Shown here: positions 60,401 through 64,000 of the stretch, piece by piece
How the letters are laid out: every line of letters begins with the position of its first letter
Position numbering within the stretch: position 1 is the first letter of the stretch
Assembly: GCA_944989445.1 (NCBI GenBank)
Contig: CALYLW010000066.1
Coordinates: forward strand, 712,501 to 776,500
Direction: 5' to 3'
From: Ampullaceana balthica
Taxonomy: Eukaryota > Mollusca > Gastropoda > Lymnaeidae
DNA: 64,000 bases
Program-made: the position numbers and the translations under genes
Notes under the pieces: model-generated
Databases searched by the model: none
Told to the model about the DNA's origin: nothing
What the model saw: the letters and a program-made list of their open reading frames with translations, nothing else

Positions 60401-62163
60401 ATGACAGCATGGATGTAATACATCACTTACATAACAGCAATGATGTAATACATCACTTAAATGACTGCAATGATGTAATACATCACTTACATGACAGCAT
60501 GGATGTAATACATCACTTACATGACAGCATGGATGTAATACATCACTTACATGACAGCATGGATGTAATACATCACTTACATGACACCAATGATGTAATA
60601 CATCACTTACATGACAGCAATGATGTAATACATCACTTACATGACAGCATGGACGTAATACATCACTTACATGACAGCAAGGATGTGATACATCACTTAC
60701 ATGACAGCATGGACGTAATACATCACTTACATGACAGCAAGGATGTGATACATCACTTACATGACAGCATGGATGTAATACATCACTTACATGACAGCAA
60801 GGATGTGATACATCACTTACATGACAGCAAGGATGTAATACATCATTTAAATGACAGCATGGATGTGATACATCACTTACATGACAGCAAGGATGTAATA
60901 CATCACTTACATGACAGCAATGATGTAATACATCACTTACATGACAGCAAGGATGTGATACATCACTTACATGACAGCAAGGATGTGATACATCACTTAA
61001 ATGACAGCAATGATGTAATACATCACTTACCTGACAGCAAGGATGTGATACATCACTTACATGACAGCAAGGATGTGATACATCACTTACATTACAGCAA
61101 GGATGTGATACATCACTTACATTACAGCAAGGATGTGATACATCACTTACATGACAGCATGGATGTAATACATCACTTACATGACAGCATGGATGTAATA
61201 CATCACTTACATGACAGCATAGATGTAATATATCACTTACATGACAGCAATGATGTAATACATCACTTACATTACAGCAAGGATGTGATACATCACTTAC
61301 ATGACAGCATGGTTGCACATAAATGATCATTACTTTAGCTTACAGTGGAGTGTAAGGAAAATCATCTATAATAGACCTGATAGTTTGGTTGCAAATTTTA
61401 TTAGAGTACCTTTGCCCATCTTTCTTCTTTTCTATCTCTATTAAGTTAGTTTTACATAGCATTGTAGGTAATACATCATGTAAATTTAATTTAAATAACT
61501 GATTATACATATTACCAATGAAGGCCAAGGCCCAAACGTTTGCTTATGTATTTGACCAATAACATAGTTTTACATTTATTGTTTTAATCACACAAATCGC
61601 TTGTGTATCTTGTGTATAATTTATGTGACAGTACAGTTCAGCTGCAATATAATAAATAATTTGCCTTGCAGTGGAGATGAAGATTTACCTGACAGTGGAG
61701 TTGCAAGGATATAATCCAAATAAAAATGACCAAACTTCTTTTCTTATTGCTGGAGTCACACCTCCTGTGAAATGAAATTGTACAAAATAGCATTTATTTC
61801 TTAACAATGAACAAATTATTTCTTATTTTACATTGTATGAATATTTATTAGCAATCCTTACATCATTTCTACTCTAAAATGTAGGAATTATTTCCTAGTC
61901 TACAATGTATGAAATATTTCTTAGCAAAGCATACATTATTTCCTAGTCTACAGTGTAGGAATTTACCATGAAAAACTGCTTTTCTGAGTTGATGTTCACT
62001 AATCAATCGCCCATCTGAATCAAACATTGCCTTAAACTGATCTCTGGTGAGAGGTTCAGTTCGAGATGTAACCAAAAAATCTGTGTCTAGGGCGATGCCT
62101 GCAGGAGGTAACTTTGAAGGTATTATGTCCACTTGCTCAAACGTCGCATCCTCACTGCAGGGT
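39306..62163 (-). CDS. TBC-domain Rab GTPase-activating protein (5' end missing)
   Basis: Eleven exons with consistent phases give about 460 residues ending at a TGA. The TBC domain starts after LTRDQFKAMFDSDGRL and contains AIRKEVWSFLFGLYP, the arginine-finger motif IDKDVPRTDR, the glutamine-finger motif GYAQGMNDIL, and LFFCHRWLLLGFKREF, so both catalytic fingers are present and GAP activity on a Rab is expected. The C-terminal helices read LLTKSERLFFIYCKKT. The extended WLLLGFKREF and FWCFKTYM pattern fits the Gyp7/TBC1D15-TBC1D25-like branch; I do not assign a subfamily. Exon 3 carries an in-frame 16-residue tandem repeat if distal donors are used. The first exon seen starts in phase 2, so N-terminal exons lie right of the window or are unrecognised. 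Introns are packed with minisatellites, several made from splice junctions. Confidence 0.9.
39457..40014 (-). other. TBC intron 10, left part
   Basis: AT-rich intron; GTAGGTTCATACAAATGGAG recurs twice (about 39870 and 39910). Nothing else recognised. Confidence 0.35.
40018..40240 (+). mobile_element. tRNA-derived SINE in TBC intron 10
   Basis: Head TGGCTGGATAGCCAAGTCAA, GCGCGCTCGCCTCACAAGG and B-box-like GGGATCTAGCCCACG, then a body with ATGGGCGCCGCCAGGTATAC. A second copy of the head is at 63802-63900. On the plus strand, antisense to the gene. Confidence 0.65.
40288..40410. mobile_element. hAT MITE, CAGTGCTTCTCAAA family, truncated copy 5
   Basis: Right part only: GCACCAGGGACCGGTGCA through CACCACTTTGAGAAGCACTG. 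The left end is missing. Close to TBC exon 10. Confidence 0.7.
40449..40590 (-). CDS. TBC gene exon 10
   Basis: 142 bases giving GDVRTTALTTQKEYTFEVFM, then CATVLTECREEFFKCLDCGQ and VFSLIN. Acceptor TCGACAG, donor CGA|GTAAGT. Phases fit exons 9 and 11. Confidence 0.85.
40735..40918. repeat. 30-bp tandem repeat, 6 copies
   Basis: Unit AAAGGAATGATGTATCCAAC then ATAACAAGTG, in TBC intron 9. Confidence 0.9.
40947..41115 (-). repeat. 34-bp minisatellite made from the TBC exon 9 donor, 5 copies
   Basis: Minus strand unit TTGAGATTACAGGTTACATA then CAAGTTAACTAGAC. The first unit overlaps the true junction TTGAGATTACAG|GTTACAT, so 12 exonic bases and 22 intronic bases are repeated. Three of the four extra copies keep CAG|GT or near variants. 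Confidence 0.93.
41103..41251 (-). CDS. TBC gene exon 9
   Basis: 149 bases giving WLLLGFKREFSYEDSLRCFE, then ILSSHHIELTSLEAARVVMK and EEMKEFEIT. Acceptor TCACTAG, donor ACAG|GTTACA. The donor is the seed of the following 34-bp array. Confidence 0.93.
41252..41883 (-). other. TBC intron 8, left end
   Basis: Contains a CAATGTTCCCTCTAAGCTG element end (about 41346) and AT-rich sequence; nothing else recognised. Confidence 0.35.
41884..43377 (-). mobile_element. non-autonomous hAT-type element, copy 2
   Basis: Reverse-orientation relative of 1203-3059. Ends TAGGCCTGTCAAC and ATTGACAGAGTTA with the perfect 8-bp duplication CCCATGAG (41876-41883, 43378-43385). Shares ACGGGTACCCGGG ends and the internal GTGTTCATTAA... 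duplication. It is interrupted by a MITE at 42814-43210. Confidence 0.85.
42814..43210. mobile_element. GGGGCCGTCCATAAA MITE, copy 3
   Basis: Ends GGCCCGTCCATAAATGACG and TGTCATTTATGTACGGCCCC, with TAAG on both sides (42810-42813, 43211-43214). Comparison with the other half of the host repeat (AAGACGTCGGC) confirms the insertion point. Confidence 0.8.
43386..43975. other. TBC intron 8, AT-rich
   Basis: Very AT-rich with long A/T runs; nothing recognised. Confidence 0.4.
43988..45270 (-). pseudogene. non-LTR retrotransposon with broken reverse transcriptase
   Basis: Minus strand frames give, in order, FIDLKKAFDRVWQEGLW, VRQGCILSPVLFNIFLE, NLRFADDIDLL (the catalytic Asp pair), FKYLGAIISRDGTCEAEI, and WFGHVLRHDNL followed by VEGGRR. 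Several stops and frame changes break the product (for example near 44135, 44490-44500, 44780 and 45120). The 3' end is a short GAT repeat (43993-44010). The 5' part with the endonuclease is missing. A 3' fragment of the same broad family is at 62641-62919. Lies in the sense direction in TBC intron 8. Confidence 0.85.
45271..45850. other. TBC intron 8 spacer
   Basis: Probably further decayed 5' sequence of the non-LTR copy to about 45550, then AT-rich sequence. Confidence 0.3.
45858..47205 (+). pseudogene. decayed hAT-type transposon remnant
   Basis: Begins with the end-like CAGTGGCGTAGCGG (compare 20744). A plus-strand frame at 46855-47205 has SLQSMLKHSEIIVGNG and KIQTELIAILGDTVHEK, resembling the N-terminal part of DUF4371-type hAT transposases. 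No intact frame. Tentative. Confidence 0.4.
47210..47582. repeat. 46-48-bp minisatellite, about 8 copies
   Basis: Unit CTTGAGGGTTTGAACTCTAA, ACCTAACATACAAGACAATT, TTATGTGA; two units are two bases shorter, which shifts the frame. Confidence 0.9.
47805..47880. repeat. 30-bp tandem repeat, left part
   Basis: Unit AAAGATACAGAGAGAGAAGA then CATGTAAATA; it continues at 48832-48872 beyond the inserted element. Confidence 0.8.
47881..48831. mobile_element. hAT-type non-autonomous element in a tandem repeat
   Basis: Ends TAGGGAACAGCCGGATAGGG and CGGATACCCGACTGTCCCCTA, with the perfect 8-bp duplication ATATAAAG (47873-47880, 48832-48839). ATCCGGATATCCGG palindromes at both ends. A GTTCAACGAAGT repeat lies near 48140. 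Non-coding. Confidence 0.85.
48920..49010 (-). CDS. TBC gene exon 8
   Basis: 91 bases giving LVRMLLQEMDHALLKHLDMI then DLGNLFFCH. Acceptor CTCCCAG, donor ACAG|GTTTGT. The acceptor region is tandemly repeated upstream. Confidence 0.92.
49005..49145 (-). repeat. 53-bp tandem repeat made from the TBC exon 8 acceptor
   Basis: Minus strand: the true acceptor ATTTACTCCCAG|ATCTTGTTAG is preceded by a copy reading ATTTACTCCCAG|AACTTGTCA and a further partial one ATTTACACCAG|AACTTGTCA. The unit includes about seven exon-side bases. Confidence 0.85.
49146..50445 (-). other. TBC intron 7, repeat-poor part
   Basis: AT-rich with degenerate short repeats such as AAATCTGGGTCAAATATAAA (49980-50340). A fragment related to the 34256-35396 block lies near 49370-49440. 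No exon seen. Confidence 0.4.
50446..52290. repeat. 35-bp minisatellite, about 52 copies, with higher-order duplication
   Basis: Unit CAGTCACTGACCACGTCACT then ATACACACAGGTATA. A block of about 383 bp is repeated almost exactly (variant CACTGGCCACGTCAC near 51110 and 51493; variant GGTTTACAGTCC near 51411 and 51795). The array starts about 20 bases from the TBC exon 7 donor. Confidence 0.95.
52310..52391 (-). CDS. TBC gene exon 7
   Basis: 82 bases giving VEAFWCFKTYMDTIGNDFME then EGMTHKI. Acceptor TTGACAG, donor ATAG|GTGAGG. Confidence 0.93.
52392..52750 (-). other. TBC intron 6
   Basis: Short intron with GGTGGTAACAATACTG-type degenerate repeats (52430-52600); nothing else. Confidence 0.5.
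52751..52883 (-). CDS. TBC gene exon 6 (glutamine finger)
   Basis: 133 bases giving GPGNPHLSELREILITFSAY, then NENLGYAQGMNDILSRFLYI and MESE. YAQG is the glutamine-finger motif. Acceptor GTCTCAG, donor GAG|GTAAGA. Confidence 0.95.
52998..53240. repeat. 34-bp tandem repeat, about 7 copies
   Basis: Unit TTTAGCTAACCTGTACATGG then CTACCAATGAAATG. Minus strand contains CAG|GTTAGC, identical to the nine bases at the exon 5 donor (54695-54687). Confidence 0.9.
53325..53515. repeat. 35-bp tandem repeat, about 5 copies
   Basis: Unit ATAGTTACCCCATACTATAT then ACTATACTATAGCAT. Confidence 0.9.
53520..54600. repeat. 20-bp minisatellite, about 53 copies
   Basis: Unit ATGACTTGTATTTGGATGCC with TCTTT/TATTT variants. 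The 20-base length cycles all three frames, which explains the many overlapping open frames on the minus strand. Confidence 0.95.
54692..54795 (-). CDS. TBC gene exon 5 (arginine finger)
   Basis: 104 bases giving VQVNRQKIDVSKLRSNIRV then IDKDVPRTDRDQAFF. The Arg of DVPRTD is the catalytic finger. Donor TTCAG|GTTAGC. Confidence 0.93.
54930..55060 (-). repeat. decayed repeat of about 42 bp resembling the TBC exon 4 donor, 2-3 copies
   Basis: Minus strand copies GTTACAAGCTAAG|GTAATT and GTTATACGCTCAG|GTAATTAA echo the true junction ATTACAAGCTCAG|GTAATTA at 55619. A MITE now separates them from the exon. Confidence 0.7.
55061..55612. mobile_element. MITE with ACCGTATATACTCG-type ends
   Basis: Left end ACCATATATATTGGTTCGCA, right end in inverted form ACCGTATATACTCGTTC; GCAAGCCGACC motifs at both ends. 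It begins within eight bases of the exon 4 donor. Confidence 0.6.
55619..55713 (-). CDS. TBC gene exon 4
   Basis: 95 bases giving QIDLRALGYHHLMDSTHDVQ and QSIDSMRLQAQ after the split Asp. Acceptor TACATTAG, donor CAG|GTAATT. A MITE begins within eight bases of the donor. Confidence 0.8.
55795..56013. repeat. 27-bp tandem repeat, about 7 copies, left part
   Basis: Unit AACTCAACTAATTGTGTCCC then TGTTATA. Diverged copies resume at 57173-57360, beyond the inserted non-LTR element. Confidence 0.85.
56014..57172 (+). pseudogene. 5'-truncated non-LTR retrotransposon, reverse transcriptase broken
   Basis: Plus strand, antisense to the TBC gene. Shows ILLDFSKAFDKVHHLSLLKK, NSGVPQ followed by a stop where Gly is usual, LGPLLFLININDLP, LFADDCIIY (catalytic Asp pair), then RPVLEYASSVWDPSTKENID and KLEKIQKRAARFITGEYSKF. 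Breaks: stops at 56221 and 56292, a frame change near 56480-56510, and further stops near 56659 and 56947. It ends in a GATAGGATAAGATA tail. A second copy of its 3' end lies inverted at 63205-63690. Jockey/CR1-like by motif. Confidence 0.88.
57173..57455. repeat. diverged continuation of the 27-bp repeat
   Basis: Degenerate copies of GTGTCCCTGGTATAACTCA; then a short unique stretch before the next array. Confidence 0.5.
57456..58450. repeat. 41-bp minisatellite, about 24 copies
   Basis: Unit TTCAAAAGGTGTGGCTGAGG, AAATAGTGGATAAAGACCTT, G. On the minus (gene) strand each unit has CTATTTCCTCAG, a good 3' splice-site look-alike. The array resumes at 58849-58890 after an insertion. Confidence 0.93.
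58451..58848. mobile_element. insertion in the 41-bp array
   Basis: Foreign sequence between the repeat halves, with CGGTGACCCGCGG at the left, CGGTGAACCG at the right, and repeated GGGGCCGTTTTGT inside. Flanks CTTGTTC / CTTTGTTC suggest a target duplication of about 8 bp. Confidence 0.6.
58891..59257. repeat. short degenerate repeat and spacer
   Basis: CAACTGACACTGTCAATG recurs about four times (58905-59030); the rest up to the exon 3 repeat is unremarkable. Confidence 0.5.
59275..59988 (-). repeat. 48-bp tandem repeat with exon and donor, 15 units, in frame
   Basis: Unit, read on the minus strand, runs from AAGTCTAGATGGAAGACC to GGACCTAATGGT and encodes KSRWKTLLVLDSGPNG. Fourteen units are full length; one (about 59315-59356) lacks six bases but stays in frame. 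There is no stop in any unit. Each unit boundary reads CCTAATG|GTAAGT; the last reads ATG|GTAAGATATT and is probably the ancestral donor. The shared AAG at both breakpoints points to duplication through short homology. If all units are exonic the protein gains about 238 residues. Confidence 0.93.
59941..60035 (-). CDS. TBC gene exon 3, shortest form
   Basis: 95 bases giving ERTAILLEKIVQYHEMKSRW and KTLLVLDSGPN. The donor ATG|GTAAGT is the first of fifteen equivalent ones. Using it joins exon 4 in frame (split Asp codon). Longer forms end at any donor down to 59275. Confidence 0.85.
60125..61322. repeat. 30-bp minisatellite, about 40 copies
   Basis: Unit GATGTAATACATCACTTACA then TGACAGCATG. 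Because 30 is a multiple of three, long frames appear on both strands. On the gene (minus) strand each unit has CTGTCAT|GTAAGTGA, close to the exon 2 donor CTGTCAG|GTAAAT. Confidence 0.95.
61323..61688 (-). other. TBC intron 2, right end
   Basis: AT-rich unique sequence between the array and exon 2; nothing recognised. Confidence 0.35.
61689..61764 (-). CDS. TBC gene exon 2
   Basis: 76 bases giving GGVTPAIRKEVWSFLFGLYP and CNSTV: the first TBC helix with the conserved R..VW..L pattern. Acceptor TTCACAG, donor CAG|GTAAAT. Confidence 0.92.
61967..62163 (-). CDS. TBC gene exon 1 (first in window)
   Basis: 197 bases, phase 2 in and phase 1 out. Residues include PLTRDQFKAMFDSDGRLISE, the usual pre-TBC helix. 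Acceptor TTTTGCAG, donor CATG|GTAAAT. Confidence 0.85.
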
Positions 62164-62640
62164 CTGCAAAACATAATTTTTTTTATAAATAGTAAAGGGT
62201 AAAAAAAGCTCTGATGTGGTTATATGTGTCTTCAAGTTTATGTAATTATATGGCGCATATAAACTAAAAAAACTCTGCAAACAATATTTATAGCAACGTG
62301 TGAACTTTTTATCTGCTTTAGATATTTACAACATCCATTTAACTAAAATTTATAATTATTCCCAATACTGCTATCCCTACCCCGTTTCCATGTACACAAA
62401 ACACACTTCTCTCATGCCTATAAATATTTATGTGACACATTGCTTAACATAGCAGGTTTATTATATCAACAATATTTAAATTAATAAATAATAAAACACA
62501 TAAAAAAACATTAAAGACTAAAATGATTGCTGAATTTTTTAGAATAACTATAGGTGAAGACATCTGTAACTTTATGTTTTATTTTAGCTTACTTTTTCAA
62601 AAGAATTTAGTAAGCAGTCCGCAACACAATAAGTACTGTC
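62164..62640. other. upstream of the first visible TBC exon
   Basis: AT-rich; no exon recognised that would supply the phase-2 junction. Confidence 0.35.
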
Positions 62641-62919
62641 ATTGGCCCTTACGAGGAGCTACTCACATCAATTAAGAAGAGGAAATTACGATGGTACGGA
62701 CACGTGACAAGAACTGGAGGTCTCACAAAAACTATATTGCAAGGCACAGTCCAGGGAGGAAGGAAAAGAGGCAGACAAAAGAAGAGATGGGAGGATGATA
62801 TCAAAGAGTGGACCGGCCTGTCATTCAGCGACTCTCAAAGGGCAGCACAGGACCGGGACAAATCGCGTGTGTTAGTGAGCAGTTCACGATGGTTCCCCAA
62901 TGACCCAACAACGGGTTAA
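62641..62919 (+). pseudogene. non-LTR retrotransposon 3' fragment
   Basis: Open frame with KKRKLRWYGHVTRTGGLTKT, ILQGTVQGGRKRGRQKKRW and DIKEWTGLSFSD, ending NDPTTG and a stop. This is the C-terminal end of the same type of element as at 43988-45270. The reverse transcriptase is absent. Confidence 0.85.
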
Positions 62920-63204
62920 GGGATAGTTCAAGTTCAAGTGGATTACATTCATTTCAATTGTTTTGAAAAACTTATTAAGAGATATTGATTTATATTTAGA
63001 CAACAAACATAATTGTTTTTAATAACCATAACAATTGCATTTAGTAACAATAGAAAGTTGATTTTCACAATGACAAATGAGCGTAGTAAAAAGTCTCTGC
63101 CAACTACTCTTATTTCATCAACAAGACAATTACATAACACCTGTAACATTTCATATGTCAATGTTTTGAATTACAATTAATATTGTTTTGCTAATTATTT
63201 GATT

Positions 63205-63690
63205 TTTAATGTTTTAAATGTTGATTAAGTGTTGGTTTTCCTGGTTTCTTCAGGCAACCCCTTCCATATCCGAATTCCGGAGGGGAAAAACGAGAATTTG
63301 TATGTTTTTGTTCTTGCATATGGAATAAGGAAGGTGTTTTTATCCTTATGTCTATCTGAGGATTGTATTAATTTATCTTTGTGTTGTATTTCTAAATTAG
63401 AATTAATTGCTTTATGTATTATTACTACCTTACTCTTGGTTCTTCTATCCTCTTGTGTTTCAAGGTTTAGTGATTTAACTAATGGTGTTATTCTTGTAAA
63501 TTTTGAATATTCTCCAGTAATGAATCAGGGCAGCTCTTTTTTAATTTGTTCTAGTTTATCAATGTTTTCTTTGGTTGATAGGTCCCATACAGAAGATGCG
63601 TATTCTAGTACAGGTCTCACCAAAGTGAGGTAGCATTTTAGTTTTATATTCTTATTACATCTGTAACAGTTTCTTTTTATAAAGTATAAT
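63205..63690 (-). pseudogene. non-LTR retrotransposon 3' fragment, inverted copy of 56014-57172
   Basis: Minus strand shows LTLVRPVLEYASSVWDLSTK, FITGEYSKFTRI, SLNLETQEDRRTKSKVVIIH and KAINSNLEIQHKDKLI. A frame change near 63530 (ending LP, stop) breaks it. The plus-strand frame is a shadow. Confidence 0.85.
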
Positions 63691-63801
63691 AAAGCCTAAG
63701 GTTTTGATTGATTTTTTAAATAAATTCATTCACTTACTCATAATGATTATGATCATAATCATTATGATTATCATTAATTAATAATAGCTTATTATTAGTA
63801 T

Positions 63802-63900
63802 TAGCGGCTGGGTTACGAAGTCAGTAGTGCGCTCACCTCACAAAGCTGAAGGGCATGGGATCGAGCCCACGCAAAGCCACAATATAAATGATACGCTAAG
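63802..63900 (+). mobile_element. tRNA-derived SINE, second copy
   Basis: GCGGCTGGGTTACGAAGTCA, GTGCGCTCACCTCACAAAG and GGGATCGAGCCCACGCAAAG match the SINE head at 40018-40240. Confidence 0.6.
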
Positions 63901-63914
63901 AAAGTCCTCCGCTT

Positions 63915-64000
63915 ATGGGACGCGGTGGGCGAGTGGCAGCGCGCTCGACTGGCATACCGATGGTCACGGGTTCGAATCCATGTTAAGGCAAGGATTTGTT
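63915..64000 (+). mobile_element. tRNA-derived SINE, cut by the window end
   Basis: A-box-like GGGCGAGTGGCAGCGCGC and perfect B-box GGTTCGAATCC, followed by GGCAAGGATTTG as in the SINE at 23210-23385. A true tRNA gene is less likely because the pattern continues into SINE body. Confidence 0.5.

Noticed and set aside
60368..61330. Overlapping frames of more than 300 codons on both strands
   Set aside because: The period of 30 bases is a multiple of three and the unit has no stop; it is intronic between TBC exons 2 and 3.
63229..63633. 134-codon plus-strand frame
   Set aside because: Shadow of a reverse-transcriptase 3' fragment on the minus strand.
63940..64000. Functional tRNA gene at the window end
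   Set aside because: A good B-box is present, but the order of flanking motifs matches the SINE at 23210-23385, and the sequence is cut by the window edge.

Overview
The window is animal nuclear DNA: AT-rich, intron-heavy and crowded with transposons and minisatellites. A secreted AA15-type LPMO-like gene, the kinds of non-LTR retrotransposon and the tRNA-derived SINEs suggest an invertebrate, most likely a mollusc (perhaps a gastropod). That placement is inference. Three genes can be rebuilt exon by exon with matching intron phases.

Layout. (1) 3.5-10.5 kb, minus strand: Rab8 exons 1-5; the last third of the coding sequence lies off the left edge. Its introns hold DNA transposons and a broken non-LTR element. 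(2) 10.5-19.7 kb: upstream flank with hAT-like and MITE insertions and a 39-bp minisatellite. (3) 19.77-30.19 kb, plus strand: a five-exon gene for a secreted AA15 LPMO-like protein of about 609 residues. Both copper-brace histidines appear to be replaced, and the protein has a long Ser/Thr/Pro tail. (4) 30.2-39.3 kb: repeats, MITEs and three minisatellites. (5) 39.3-62.2 kb, minus strand: eleven exons of a TBC-domain Rab GTPase-activating protein with Arg and Gln fingers intact; the N-terminus is off the right edge. (6) 62.2-64 kb: non-LTR fragments and SINEs.

The most unusual signal is structural. Several minisatellites start exactly at an exon-intron junction, and every unit carries a copy of the splice site. 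The LPMO-like exon 3 donor seeds about 130 units. TBC exon 3 has a 48-bp unit repeated 15 times, all in frame and each with a GTAAG donor. TBC exon 9 donor seeds a 34-bp array, TBC exon 8 acceptor a 53-bp array, and TBC exon 4 donor a small decayed one. Transposons have also landed inside several of these arrays.

Rab8 works in post-Golgi and ciliary membrane traffic and TBC proteins inactivate Rabs, but nothing in the sequence shows that these two are partners. All calls come from reading the sequence; no database search was run.
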